Shown here in pieces: positions 22,395 through 34,510 of a stretch of DNA of 64,000 nucleotides; positions within the stretch are counted from its first letter, which is position 1; every line of letters starts with the position of its first letter. The notes beneath the pieces are model-generated. The model was not told where the DNA came from. It made no database searches and worked only from the letters and a program-made list of their open reading frames with translations. The stretch is from assembly GCA_002104945.1 (NCBI GenBank), contig MCFH01000060.1:124001-188000 (forward strand). Reading direction: 5' to 3'. Source of the stretch: Piromyces finnis (taxonomy: Eukaryota; Neocallimastigomycota; Neocallimastigomycetes; Neocallimastigales; Neocallimastigaceae). Made by a program: the position numbers and the translations under genes.

Positions 22395-23124
22395 AAGAAT
22401 TAACTTCGTCCCTTGAAGTTAAATTTTGTTCTGGTAGAACGTAAGGAAAAATATTTTTAATATGTACATTTCTATCAAGTAGTTTTCCTGTATGTGGATC
22501 TTCAAGTACAATAGTATTAATTTTTTGTTTATTAACAATTTTATAAGGACCATAAAAATAAGGATTTAATTTACTTCTTCCTATTAATCTTATCATAACA
22601 TAATCACCCGGTTTATAAGTCTTCTTTAAAGCTTTGGATAAACCTATTCTATGTTCCCAATATTGATTAGCATGATTAGAATATTCAGTAGCTTGTTTTA
22701 CCCAATTTTGATGCCTTAAAATCTTCTAAAAATATATTCTTCTTCTGTTTCATTAGGATCTTTATAAATATCAGGAAACATTATTTCTAATGGCCATGTG
22801 TCTTTTCTACCATATAATAATTCGAAACTACTAAACTTTGTTTTTGAATTTTTGGTAGTTCTAAGTGACCATAATGCAGATGGTAGATATTCATCCCATT
22901 CAGATTCATTTTCAATTAAGAGTCTTAAAGTTTTTCCTATTTCTTTGTTTCTATTCTCAATCATACCATTAGATTGTGGGTGATGAGGAGAAACAAAATG
23001 AACCCATGATCCATATAAATCAATCATCATTTTAGTAATATCAGAAATAAATGAACTTTCATTATCAGTAACAATTATTTCTGGTGGACCATGTCTTGTT
23101 ATTACTTCTATTAAAAATTTTATT
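22393..23124 (-). pseudogene. Element D integrase core end and tail, two frame breaks
   Basis: Continuation of integrase after the frame break near 23125. The catalytic TDN and the ESNG-equivalent QSNGMIENRNKE are in 22716-23110; a second break near 22725 shifts to the tail (22393-22725) with a GPYK motif and the ending DRNVHIKNIF. Similar along its length to element A and likewise without a chromodomain. Because of the breaks no full integrase can be made. Confidence 0.8.
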
Positions 23125-26100
23125 CTTCTGATTTCATATTTGGAATTGCTTTAGCTTCAACCCATTTAGTGAAATAATCAACAAGGGTAATAATATAAGA
23201 ATTTCCATGTTTAGTAAGTGGTAATGGGCCAACTATATCTAATCCGACTCTAGTAAATGGTTGTTCAATTGGGGTTATATTATCTTCAGTATTTTTAGGT
23301 AAAGGCTTAGGTCTACAAAGTTGACATTTTCTACAGGACTTTACCCACATTCTAACATCATTCCAAATACCAGGCCAATAATAAGATTTTAAAATTCTAT
23401 TTGTGGTCTTTTCAGCACCTTCATGACCAACAGAATGAGCACGACTAATAATATCTTTTTTATCTTCATCTTTGTAAATAACTTTAAGATATAATTCATC
23501 TTTTTTATAATAAAGAGTATTATCAACAACTTGATAATTTTTAGTAAAATATTTTTTTATTCCTTCAGGTAGGTCTAAATCTCTTGGATTAAAATCAGAC
23601 AAAATTGCATAAGCACAATTTACTATTTCATCAGAATTTTTAGAAGGTAATCTTGAAAGGGCATCAGCAAAAACATTTTTCTTTCCTTTATCATATTTTA
23701 ATTCAATTTTATATTTATTAAATTCTTCAATCCATCTTGCATGTCTACCTTTTGATGAAATATTCTTTTTATAAAATCCAAGTAATGGTTTATGATCAGT
23801 AATTAATATGGTAGGATTTTTATTACTTATAATATATTGACGAAATTGTAGAATTGCATAATAAATAGCTAATCCTTCAAGGTCAGTAACAGAATAATTC
23901 TTTTCTGAAGTAGATAAAGTACGACTAATACAACAAATTGGATGTTCCAATTTGTCCCCCTCCACCTGTAAGAGTACAGCACCAATGCCATTAGTTGATG
24001 CATCAGTACGAATAATAAATTCTTTATTAAAATCAGGATAACTTAAAATAGGATCACTTAATAGACATTGTCGGATATCTTCAAAAGCATTATTACATTC
24101 TTGTGACCAAATATATTCTTGGTCTTTCTTTAATAAATTAAAAAGAGAGCTTGCTCTAATAGAAAAATTTTGAATAAATTTGCGGTAGTAACTAGCTAAA
24201 CCTAGGAATGATCTTAGTTCATTAACATTTCTTGGAGCATTCCATAAAGCAATACTTTGAACTTTAGAAGGAACAGTTTTTAATCCGTTAGGTGTAAGTA
24301 CATGTCCTAGTACTTCTACCTTTTCTTGAAAGAATTTACATTTTTGTAAATTAAGAGAAAGATTATATTTAGATAATATTTCAAAAACTTGTTGTAAATG
24401 ATAAAGATGTTCTTCTGGTGATTTAGAATAAACAACAATATCATCAATGTAAACAAAAAGACATTTACCAATTAATGGTAAGAGAATCCTATTCATTTCT
24501 CGCTGGAAAGTAGCGGGAGCATTAGTTAAACCAAATGGCATTACTTTAAAATTATAATTACCAAATTTCGTTGTAAAAGCAGTTTTTTCAATATCATTTG
24601 GGTTCATAGGAATTTGGTGGTAGCCAGAGTATAAATCTAAAGCAGAAAATATTTTTGCACCATTAACAGAAGATATTAATTCATCAATAAAAGGAAGTGC
24701 ATAAGAATCCTTAATAGTAATTTCATTAAGTCTTCTATAATCAATACACATTCTCCATTTACCATTTTTCTTTTGTACAAGTAAAACTGGAAATGACCAT
24801 GGAGAGTGAGAAGGAGTAATTAAACCTTTATCAAGTAATGAAAGAATTTCACTTTTTAAAATATCAGCATGTTCCTTAGATAATTTATAAGGTTTTAATT
24901 TTATTGGTTTATTAGTAGTAGTAATTATAGAATGAGGTTCTAAATCCGCAGTAGTTAATTGAGACATTGATGTAGCCATACAATTTTTATATTTATTTAT
25001 AATGTGTTCAAATTTTGATTTAATATTATCAGGTGTTGAATTTAAGATTTCTTTTAACGTATCTTGAAATTCTTGGTTTTCTTCTTTTGAAATAATTATA
25101 GAATTCATTAAGGGAATATCATTAGCATCATTATCATTACTATTGATAATGTTTGTAATTTTCTTTAAACCTTTTTTAGTTTTCTGGTATATATAATCAT
25201 CATCAGGGTCAATAAATAAACGGTATTTCTTTTGAATACCTCTTCCAAAAATTATATCAAAGTATGGATTACTTTGTTCAATAATATAAAATTTTTCTAA
25301 AATAGTACAACAATTATTAATATTTATTTTTAAAGTAGTAAAAACATTTGTAGGAACAGTAGTACCATTAGCAATAGTTATATTTTGTTCCTCATCACTT
25401 TTTTCAATATTTTTATTTGATAGTTTATTAAAACCATTTGTAGTAATGATATTGACATTTGCGCCAGTATCATAAAGAATTTTTAAATATTTTCCATCTA
25501 TATCACCAATTATTAATGGAATATTAGAGTTATTAAAGGAGTACATCACTTTTTCAACTTTAGGTTTACATCCTTGTTCTAATTCTTTTCTAAGTGATGG
25601 ACTAGCAGAAAGTAATTGGGAAAGACTTATTTTTGGATATAAATTATTTGCTTCTTTAATTATACTAAATTTATCTTTGGTTTTTAACATTTGTATATCT
25701 GTCATATTTCTTTTTGTGGTTACTTTGGTTTTGACAGAATTTTTCTTTACTTTTACATCACTTGTTTCATTATTATTTTTAAAAGTTTCTTCATTGGTAG
25801 AATCATTAGAGTTATTAATTTCAATAGGTTGGATATGTTCTTTTGTATTAGTAGCTTCTTCTAAAGGTATTTCATTTGTATTATTTTGTTCTTCTTCACT
25901 TTCTATTTCTATTTCTTCATTTGGGGTTTCTTCCATAACTTCATCTTTATCTTCACTAATCTTTCTTCTACGAGTATCTCTAATAGCCTTCTTTTGTTGT
26001 TTTAAATTCCTAATATTAGGTTGGTTAAGTATTGAGGGTTTGACAATACTTTTATTATTTGGTGATATTTTATTTTTATCTAATGTTTTAACATTTATTT

Positions 26101-26239
26101 TCTTCTTTTGAGCCGCATTAATAGAATAATTATTTTCATTAGAGATATTGGAATTTATTTGTGCTTCTTGTGTATTTTGTGAACTATTTGCAATTTTAGT
26201 TTTTATGGGAGATTGCTTACTCCCATTATTTAGTTTAAA
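23120..26239 (-). pseudogene. Pol of element D (protease, RT, RNase H, integrase N-part)
   Basis: Open from the slippery site at 26233-26239 to 23120; the first in-frame ATG is at 25936. Counting from that ATG: protease DTG near residue 155 (ILYDTGANVN), reverse transcriptase YIDD near 498, RNase H (RTDASTNGIG) near 645, integrase zinc finger HSVGHEG...CRKCQ from about 830, and the first catalytic D in GLDIVGPLP. It stops at MKSEE, where a small deletion (by comparison with element A, where the frame goes on) shifts the phase. Sequence and order follow element A closely, so A and D are sister families. Truncated by mutation, hence a pseudogene. Confidence 0.88.
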
Positions 26240-26848
26240 TGATTGTATTCGTCATCTAATTCTGGACAATCATTCGTAGTATGACCTATTCTTTTACAAT
26301 TTAAGCAAACATTAATTTTTAGGTCAGCAAGCTTTTGAGTTATTTCTTTTAACTCATCATCATTATTTTGTGGGTATTTTAAGGTACTTTTTCTTTGCTC
26401 AACGTTTTGATTAATATTATTAAATCTTGAATAATTATTGTTATCATTATTGTAGTTATTATTTTGAATATTACTATTATAATTATTATTTCTGAAGTTA
26501 TTAGTATAATTTCTATTATTATAATTTTTAAAACTATTTTGAGTAGTGTTATTGTTATTCATTCGGTTATAACTATTAAAATTATTTGAATATGCTCTAT
26601 CATTATTTCTTTGAGCATTATTATCATTTGGAGACCTTCTAGAATTAATGGAAGTTCTTATTTTTGGTCTATTTTCTTCAACTATATTGAAAATTTTCTC
26701 TTTCTTAATAGTAATGTTTCTGGCTTCTTCTAAACTTTTTGGTTCAGCTTCTAAAAGTGCTTCGTAAGTTTTAGTAAGGTTTCTAAAAGCATTAATATAG
26801 TAGGACAATATGATTTCATTTGACATTTTTAAGTTTGTTTTATTTATT
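26230..26848 (-). pseudogene. Element D gag, C-terminal part (split by element H)
   Basis: The frame runs from the H insertion site to the stop at 26230. Features: the end of the capsid (SYYINAFRNLTKTYEALL, LEEARNITIKK), a long Asn-rich stretch, and one CCHC knuckle CLNCKRIGHTTNDC. An ATG at 26826 is internal. Removing H and one copy of TTATT joins this frame to 39602-39951 without a stop, so gag was whole before H arrived. Confidence 0.88.
26233..26239 (-). promoter_or_regulatory. -1 ribosomal frameshift site of element D (TTTAAAC)
   Basis: Gag ends CAT TTA AAC TAA; T TTA AAC is a strong slippery heptamer touching the stop codon, and the -1 frame opens directly into pol. The same arrangement as element A. 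Confidence 0.82.
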
Positions 26849-27641
26849 TGTAAAGATATAATATATATCTTTAGATTATTTAATAATTAATTATTAATTA
26901 TTAAATAATAAATTAATATTTAGTAAAACTGATTATAAAATTTTTGAGTAAATTTTATGGAATAATTTAATAATAAATTATTTTATAATAATTCCGTAAA
27001 ATTTAAATTAAGATAAATATTTAAATTTAAGGAATAAAAGAATTTTAATTAAATTTAAATATTTCAAATATTTAAAATAATTAAAATATTTTTTAAATAC
27101 TTTTTATTTAATTTTAGAATAGATTATACTTTTTTATTTAAATTTAGAATAGTTTAATAATTTTAACTTAGTTTTAAAAATAGATTTATTTATATTTCAA
27201 TAGGAAATATATTAAGAATAGTATTGATAATATTAAATTAATTTATAGAAAATACATGGGCTTTATTCAATTTTGAGTTTACTCAAATTGAATTAAAAGT
27301 ATAATGAATTAGTTTTAGTTTAGTTTTGTTATTTTATTCTTTAATTAGATTAGTTTTGTTTATTTTATATTAAATATATGTTTATTTAAATAGAATAATA
27401 TATTAGAATATAATTATGAAAAAATATAAATACATGTAATTTTTATTTGTTAAATCGATGTAATTGTTATTTTCAATTTTTTAATTATTAACTATTATAT
27501 AGTTAATAATATTTTTAAGAGTTTAAATAAAAAATGTTTTATTTTTAAAATAAAAATTTAATGTTTTATTTTTTATTTTTGTGTTAATAAAAATTGTTTT
27601 GTTTTAAGTATAAAATCTGTTTTAAATTTTATACTTTTACA
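26849..27641 (+). repeat. 5' LTR H1 of element H
   Basis: 793 bp, TGTAAAGATATAAT...ACTTTTACA. TATAAATA at 27425-27432 and the self-primer GTAATTGTTAT at 27460-27470. Confidence 0.92.
27425..27470 (+). promoter_or_regulatory. LTR H promoter TATA box and predicted RNA start / self-primer
   Basis: TATAAATA, then 35 nt from its first base to GTAATTGTTAT, the exact complement of the primer site at 27642-27652. Confidence 0.65.
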
Positions 27642-27652
27642 ATAACAATTAC
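27642..27652 (+). promoter_or_regulatory. Self-priming primer binding site of element H
   Basis: ATAACAATTAC abuts the LTR. It has no TGG and is an 11-nt perfect complement of 27460-27470. The same 11-mer is used by element C. Confidence 0.7.
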
Positions 27653-27729
27653 CTTTTCTTATTAAAAAACACGTTTTATATTTAATAATAAAACAATTTT
27701 TATTTTCTGAAGTTACAACATTGGGAATT

Positions 27730-28090
27730 GCTACCGTAGAAAATTTGGAACTTTTCGGAAATTTTTTCTCTTCGGAAATTTTTTTTTTTGTCTACTTGAG
27801 AAGCCTACCTTGTGGAACTATTTATGGTGTAACTTCTGTCAGTGTAACATTAATTTTGTGTTACCCTACTTTGTGAAATTCTAAATAAATTTTGTGAAAC
27901 ACTACTTTGCGGAACTATAATTGTGGAATTTTTACCTACTTGTGGAACACTACCTTGTGAAATCCTTCCTACGTGGAATTCTTTTGAACGAATCTCGTGG
28001 AACTTTGCTTGTGGAACTTCTACTCTGTGAAACTTTCCTTTTTATATTGGAATTGGAATAAGTGTAACTCTACTGTATGGAACAATGAAA
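27730..28090 (+). repeat. Degenerate short tandem repeats in the element H leader
   Basis: About a dozen variants of CTACYTTGTGGAAC spaced 15-25 nt (for example near 27811, 27931, 27944, 28010). The leader of element C has a comparable repeat run of different sequence. Confidence 0.7.
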
Positions 28091-29156
28091 TCTTTATATA
28101 TAAAATCTATCTGTAATACTAATAGAAATATATTTATGAAATACTCTTGTTTTTAAATTGATGAAACTCTTTTAAAATTAAATTTAATTATAATATACTA
28201 TAAAAAGAACTCGCTCGACACCGTTTGATAGGATAGAGTCTGAGCGACATCTTTTATACATAGTATATTATAAATTAAATTGGATATATACAATTAAAAG
28301 AGTAAATTAAATCAAAAAATTAATTGCAAAGTAAGAAAATTAAAACTTATTTAAAAAGAAAGAAAATTAAGAAAAAGTTAATAAAATTTTAAAATTATTT
28401 AAATATATTGAGAAATAAGTGAATTAGTATGTTGATTTCACTTATTTGAATGAATTATTAATTGTTATTTTGAAATGAACTTATTATATACTTAAAAGAC
28501 CTCGCTCGACACCGTTTGATAGGATAGAGTCTGAGCGACATCTTTTAAACATGGTATATAATAATTATAGAATTATTTAAAATATATTGTATGAAAATTA
28601 AAATTTTGATATTTATTAATTAAAATGAAATTGAGAAATAAGTGAATTAAAATGTAAATATCACTTATTGGAAAAAGTTATTTTATTGAAATATATTTAT
28701 TATATATTATAAAAGACCTCGCTCGACACCTTTTGATAGGATAGAGTCTGAGCGACATCTTTTAGACGTAGTATATAATAATTTTAGATTTATTTAAAAT
28801 ACATTGAGAAATATGAAAATTAAAATTTTGATATTTATTAATTAAAAGTAGTTGAGGAATAAGTTATCTTATTGAAATAAATTTATTATATACTATAAAA
28901 GACCTCGCTCGACACCTTTTGATAGGATAGAGTCTGAGCGACATCTTTAGATATTGTATATAATAAATTAAATTGAATATATAATTAAAACAAATTAAAA
29001 TTTGATTATATAATAAGTAAATTTGAAATGAATTTATTATATACATAAAAGACCTCGCTCGACACCTTTTGATAGGATAGAGTCTGAGCGACATCTTTTA
29101 GATATAGTATATAATAAATTAAAATTAAGAAATGAATTAAAATTTTACAATAAAAG

Positions 29157-29762
29157 TGTAAAGTCAGACACTAAACCGAATAGATTAGGATATCTAACCT
29201 ATTACAATAACACAAAAATTTGAAAAATAGAATAAAAAATTGTTTTATAAAATATCTTTTATTATAATAGAATTTTAATAATAACAATTACATCGATAAA
29301 ATGATGAAAAATATCTTCTATTTATATTTTTCCTAAATACATTTATATTATATTATAGCTATTTATTTCTTATATATTATTATTTAAAATCTACACTAAA
29401 ATCTTAATTATTAATAAATATTTAAACTATAACTATTTTTAGTAAAATACAATTGGCAATTCAAATTAAGTACCATTTAATTTGAATATGTGCCCATGTA
29501 TTATTGATATATTAATCATTTATTATTTATCTATTTCTATAAAAAAACAATACTAAAACTAGGGATTTAAATTGAGAATATTAATTTACTTGTTAAACAT
29601 TAAAAATAAATTAATAATTTATTTTGTTTTAAACTTTAATTATTAATAAATAAATTATGTCTCATTTTCTTTTTCTGAATATAATTTGTGTAACTTAAAC
29701 AATAATACTTGTGGCTTAAGTTACATTAAAGATATCAAACAGAGGCGTTTGATGTCTTTACA
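29157..29762 (-). repeat. 3' LTR C2 of element C
   Basis: 606 bp, plus-strand TGTAAAGTCAG...GTCTTTACA. Confidence 0.95.
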
Positions 29763-29774
29763 ATCTCTCTCTCT
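29763..29774 (-). promoter_or_regulatory. Polypurine tract of element C
   Basis: Minus-strand AGAGAGAGAGAT directly upstream of the 3' LTR, following a CTCGCAGGAGCTCGACTTA block that is shared with the 3' end of element H (38773-38791). Confidence 0.75.
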
Positions 29775-29798
29775 AAGTCGAGCTCCTGCGAGATTAAT

Positions 29799-32700
29799 TT
29801 ATAAGGAATCTTTTCTCGAAGGAATTTCAATTACAAATGGTTGGTATCTGTGCTTGATTAGATTACCACCTTTATTCTTTCTTATTCTCATGGAGGAGTC
29901 ATCCAACTTATGTTTTGACTTTTTAGAGTTTCTTTCGAACTCTTGTATTAATTGTTTGTCCGGGATCTGATCTTCAGAAACCCAAGTGGATTTGTCAAAT
30001 CCTTTCCACGATAACTTATAAAATGTCTCACCATTAACAGATTTCATCTTCTCAATTTTTTCTGGAATTTTTTCAATTAAATCTGTGTTAAGATGAATAT
30101 TTCTTTTCCTACTATTAGACCTATCTATAAACTCGTTTTCAAAGTATGGTTCTAACAATGAGACATGAAAGACTGGATGACATCTCATTGTCTTTGGGAG
30201 TTTCAATTTAAAAGCGAGAGAACTAACTTTTTCAATTATTTCAAATGGACCAAGCATTTGAGGTGCTAATTTCTTCTTCAAGTTAGTTCTCGGAGAATCT
30301 TTCAATAACCATACCTTCTTTCCCACTTCAAATTCCGGGGGACTTATTCTTTTCATATCGGCATATTTCTTATATGTTTCTTTTGCTTTTTCTAAGTTTC
30401 CTTTTAATAATTTAAAGTTTTCACTCATATCAATTACTCTTTGTTCAGCTCTACTAGGTCTATCATTAGCCGGGATTTCCAAGCTGAACTTTGGATGAAA
30501 ACCATAATTAGCAAAGAATGGGGATTGATTTATAGATTGCTGTAAAGTATTATTATAAGCAAATTCAGCAAATGGGATAAGATCAACCCAGTTATTCTGC
30601 TTTTTATTGATAAAACAACGGAAATATTGTTCTAATATGCCGTTCACCCTCTCCGTTTGACCATCTGTCTGCGGATGGTTAGCAGTTGACAATGAATGAT
30701 TGATATTAAGAAGGTCACAAAGTCTTGACCAGAAATCAGAAGTAAATTGCGAGCCTCTATCAGAAATAATGGAATTAGGAAGACCATGCAAACGGAAGAC
30801 ATTGGCAATAAAAGCATCAGCAGCAATTGAAGCAGTAGGAAGACAACGTAAAGGAATGGCGTGAGCAAATTTAGTAAATCTATCGACAACAACCATAAGT
30901 GTAGTCATATCTCTGGACTTAGGAAGATCAACAATAAAGTCGATAGAGATATCAGACCAAGGCCTACTAGGAGTGTCCAAAGGGGATAACAATCCATAAG
31001 GCTTATGTCTAGGGACTTTGGATTTGCAACAAGTCACGCAAGATTTAATAAAGGATTTAACATCTGAATGAAATCTTGGCCACCAAAAGTTTCTTGAAAT
31101 AAGTTCGACAGTTTTCTTAATGCCGAAATGGCCAGCAGCAACAGAATCATGATGGAGTTCCAAAACTCTAGTCCTAAGAGATTTAGGAACATAAATAAGA
31201 TTATTAAATAACAAAAATCCTTCACCGTCCATAATAACTTTATCAATATTTTTAATAGGTGCATTACTTGTAGAACCATTCATTTTAAATTGAACAATGG
31301 AATTATACAAATCGTCATTTTTAAGTTCTGATAAAATAGAATCTATTAAAGGTTTGTTATCACTATGATGAAGCGAAATAGTAAGACAAGAAACATCAGA
31401 GTTAATAACATTCACTAAATGATCACTTCTACGAGACAGAATGTCAGGCTTACCAGATTTCTTACCAGCTCTATAAATGAGTTTAAAGTCAAATCTGGAT
31501 AAGAACAAATTCCATCTAATTTGTCTCTGAGATAACATTTCAGGTTTTCTAGGAAATGTTAAGTTCTTGTGATCGGTATAAATTATGAACTGATGGCGTG
31601 CACCCTCTAAGTAATGACGCCATTCTTCAAGTGCAACTATAATGGCTAACAGTTCCTTGTCATATATAGGATAGTTTCTTTGACAACTCGTCAAACTTTT
31701 AGAAAGAAATGCAATGGGATGTAATTTGCCGTCAAACTCTTGAGAGAGAATAGCACCGACAGCATAATTACTAGCATCAGTTTCAACAATAAATTGTTTA
31801 TTACTATCCGCATGTTTCAGAATAGGAGCTGACGTGAACAAAGTTTTTAATAAATTAAAAGCGTCCTGATCTTCTTTCACCCAGTTAAAAGCAACATTTT
31901 TTCTAGTGAGCTTGTGAAGAGGGTTTGCAATTTTAGCAAAGTCTTTAATAAAAATTCTGTAATAGTTACATAGACCAATAAAAGACTGAACCTCTTTAAC
32001 ATTCTTGGGAACCGGCCAATCGAGAATTGCTTTAACTTTATTTTCATCCATTTGCAACCCATCTTTTGAAATGACATAACCAAGAAAAGTGGTTTTCTTA
32101 ACATCAAACTCACATTTTTCTAATTTAACATAAAGATTATTTTCGAGTAGTTTCTTAAGTACCTTTTTAACATGCTCGTGATGCTCTTCGATATTATTAG
32201 AATAAATAAGGATATCATCAATATATGAGATAACAAAATCATCTAAATAATCACTAAGAACATCGTTAATAAAGTGTTGAAAGGTTGCAGGTGCATTCTT
32301 TAATCCAAAAGGCATAACCAGATATTCAAAATGACCATACCTAGTACGAAAAGCCGTTTTGTATTCATCACCTTCTTTAATACGAACAAGATTATAAGCG
32401 GATTTAAGGTCTAGTTTGGTAAAAATCTTAGCATTTTTCACCCTATCCAAAAGGTCACTTATTAAAGGTAAAGGATATGAATTACGAATTGTAATATCAT
32501 TCAACCTTCTATAATCAATACAAAGTCTTAAGGAACCGTCCTTCTTTTTAACAAACAAAATTGGGGCACCAGCAGGAGACGATGATTTCCTAATGAAACC
32601 TTTATTTAAATTTTCATCTATATACTTTTTAAGTTCCTCTCTTTCAACTTCAGTTAATGGATACAATGGTCCATAAAATAAAGTTGAATCATCCTTAAGC

Positions 32701-34403
32701 TTGATTTCACAATCATAAGGTCTATGAGGAGGTAACACTTCACAATTTTTTTCATTAAACACTTCACTAAATTCTAAATATTGGGTTGGTACGGAGACCA
32801 ATTTATCTTTATTAATATACTTTTCATTATTATTATTATTATTACTACATGATTCATTATTATTATTACATGTTTCATTAATTTTCGTTACAATACATTT
32901 AACTTTTTTATTAAAACTAATATATTCCTCATCGCTATCATCTTCATCATTAATGGTTCTAACAAGGCGGCCTTTAATATACTCCTTTTCTTCAGGGTTT
33001 TTTAAAGGGGCTGTAGAGACAGATTTTACTGTTTTAGTTAAACTTCGGTCAAGAACATCATGATCTAGCTGGCTTTTTTGAGACTTCTTTCTTTGCTTCC
33101 TTCTTCTTTTACCTTGGTTACAGTGTCTAGCACAATAACCGGAACTAAAAGCAATTTTCTTAGGATCATAAAAAGCTTCAGGATTATGCTTTTTGATCCA
33201 AGGTAACCCAAGAATAACATCAACTCCAGGAACCTTTAAGCTATACAGCTGAATAACTTCATAATGGTTCCTATATCTTAGCATACATTTCTCCGACTTT
33301 TCCCAGACTCTGGAAATTCCATCATTGACTCCGGAAACACGGAATGGGTCAATATTCTCAAATTTAATGCCAAGATCCTCAGCAATATCCGGGTTAATAA
33401 AATTTAACTCGGAACCAGAATCAATCAACACCTTGATTTTTGCTTCGGGGACCTCGTTAGTACTTAAATAAAAGTCAATAAAATTCAAATCATCTTTTTT
33501 GTCCATTACTCCTACTTTATAAATTTTTGGTTCAACAATCTTAGGAGTTTTTTCTTTAATTATTCTAAAAACCTTCTTGGGTTTTACTCTATTTGGACAA
33601 TTAAATTTAAAATGTCCTGGTTTTTTACACAAAAAACAAACCCCCTTTCTCCTTTCTTCTTCAAACGTTCTTGGGCTCTCATCATAATTATTACTAGTTC
33701 CTTGAATATTTACATAACGTTTACGCTTCTTATCAGCACTAATTCTAAAAACGTCAACATCCATAGGATCATTAGCCCTTCTATTATTAAAATAAAACTC
33801 ACTCAAAGAATTCCTTTTCATCATATCTTCAACTAATATTGTTGAGGATATTAAATGTTCCATAGATGACGGGTTTGTTTCGACAAACGCCAATTTCTCT
33901 CTAAGTAATGGATTTAAACCTTTCAGAAACATATAGATCTTAGCACTTTCGTTAAAGTTGGAATTTTGGCTAACTCGTTGAAACTCGGTGATATAATCAA
34001 CTACTTGACCAAGTTTTCTTTGTCTAATGTTATCGAGTTTACCGTTTGCAACAACAGTGTCATATCGATCACTACCGAAATTAGCTCTGAGGCGATCTAT
34101 AAATTCATCATAATGGTTCAATACATTACTATTATTCCTCATAAGCGATGATGCCCATTCCAGGGGTCTACCAGAGAAGTAGGAAATAACGAAATCAACC
34201 CGGACGCGATCTGTATTATACAGTGCCGGTCGAGTTCGAAATACCAATTCTACTCTAGTTAAAAACCCATCTAAATCTCTATGTCTACCAGTAAACAACG
34301 GAGGAGCATTGATAATGTTCCCTGGATTTACTGTAGAACCACCACCTCTTTCTTCCATTTCTTCTAAATTTAAATTATCAAAAGTATTAATTAATTCCTC
34401 CAA
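29799..34403 (-). CDS. Gag-Pol polyprotein of element C
   Basis: 1534 codons from ATG at 34403. Capsid about residues 30-200; CCHC knuckle CFLCKKPGHFKFNC near 253; aspartic protease VLIDSGSELNFI near 325; acidic/Asn-rich linker near 490-530; reverse transcriptase YIDD near 727; RNase H VETDASNYAVG near 874; integrase zinc finger HHDSVAAGHFG...CVTCC from about 1083; catalytic D near 1154 (SIDFIVDL), D near 1219 (SDRGSQF) and E near 1250 (QTERVNG); integrase tail and a shortened chromodomain near 1455-1490 (FYKLSWKGFDKSTWVSEDQI). All catalytic motifs are present. Similar in order to element E; gag and pol share one frame as in Tf1. Confidence 0.95.
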   Translation of the reverse strand: MEELINTFDNLNLEEMEERGGGSTVNPGNIINAPPLFTGRHRDLDGFLTRVELVFRTRPALYNTDRVRVDFVISYFSGRPLEWASSLMRNNSNVLNHYDEFIDRLRANFGSDRYDTVVANGKLDNIRQRKLGQVVDYITEFQRVSQNSNFNESAKIYMFLKGLNPLLREKLAFVETNPSSMEHLISSTILVEDMMKRNSLSEFYFNNRRANDPMDVDVFRISADKKRKRYVNIQGTSNNYDESPRTFEEERRKGVCFLCKKPGHFKFNCPNRVKPKKVFRIIKEKTPKIVEPKIYKVGVMDKKDDLNFIDFYLSTNEVPEAKIKVLIDSGSELNFINPDIAEDLGIKFENIDPFRVSGVNDGISRVWEKSEKCMLRYRNHYEVIQLYSLKVPGVDVILGLPWIKKHNPEAFYDPKKIAFSSGYCARHCNQGKRRRKQRKKSQKSQLDHDVLDRSLTKTVKSVSTAPLKNPEEKEYIKGRLVRTINDEDDSDEEYISFNKKVKCIVTKINETCNNNNESCSNNNNNNEKYINKDKLVSVPTQYLEFSEVFNEKNCEVLPPHRPYDCEIKLKDDSTLFYGPLYPLTEVEREELKKYIDENLNKGFIRKSSSPAGAPILFVKKKDGSLRLCIDYRRLNDITIRNSYPLPLISDLLDRVKNAKIFTKLDLKSAYNLVRIKEGDEYKTAFRTRYGHFEYLVMPFGLKNAPATFQHFINDVLSDYLDDFVISYIDDILIYSNNIEEHHEHVKKVLKKLLENNLYVKLEKCEFDVKKTTFLGYVISKDGLQMDENKVKAILDWPVPKNVKEVQSFIGLCNYYRIFIKDFAKIANPLHKLTRKNVAFNWVKEDQDAFNLLKTLFTSAPILKHADSNKQFIVETDASNYAVGAILSQEFDGKLHPIAFLSKSLTSCQRNYPIYDKELLAIIVALEEWRHYLEGARHQFIIYTDHKNLTFPRKPEMLSQRQIRWNLFLSRFDFKLIYRAGKKSGKPDILSRRSDHLVNVINSDVSCLTISLHHSDNKPLIDSILSELKNDDLYNSIVQFKMNGSTSNAPIKNIDKVIMDGEGFLLFNNLIYVPKSLRTRVLELHHDSVAAGHFGIKKTVELISRNFWWPRFHSDVKSFIKSCVTCCKSKVPRHKPYGLLSPLDTPSRPWSDISIDFIVDLPKSRDMTTLMVVVDRFTKFAHAIPLRCLPTASIAADAFIANVFRLHGLPNSIISDRGSQFTSDFWSRLCDLLNINHSLSTANHPQTDGQTERVNGILEQYFRCFINKKQNNWVDLIPFAEFAYNNTLQQSINQSPFFANYGFHPKFSLEIPANDRPSRAEQRVIDMSENFKLLKGNLEKAKETYKKYADMKRISPPEFEVGKKVWLLKDSPRTNLKKKLAPQMLGPFEIIEKVSSLAFKLKLPKTMRCHPVFHVSLLEPYFENEFIDRSNSRKRNIHLNTDLIEKIPEKIEKMKSVNGETFYKLSWKGFDKSTWVSEDQIPDKQLIQEFERNSKKSKHKLDDSSMRIRKNKGGNLIKHRYQPFVIEIPSRKDSL

Positions 34404-34510
34404 CTCTAATACAAAAACACATAAAATTAAAATTAAGTAAAATAACGAGGGTTTCTTACTATTATTTCAAGTAAGTAAATTTTTTTTTTTTTTTTTGTCT
34501 TCTAACAATA

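Noticed and set aside
26849-27641. H1 as 5' LTR of element D
   Set aside because: The D gag frame continues past it at 39602-39951, the duplication TTATT pairs H1 with H2, and D has its own LTR pair (D1/D2).
28864-29094. A 76-codon minus-strand frame repeating MSLRLYPIKRCRARSF
   Set aside because: It is the hairpin repeat of element H read in one frame; the other units do not keep it open.
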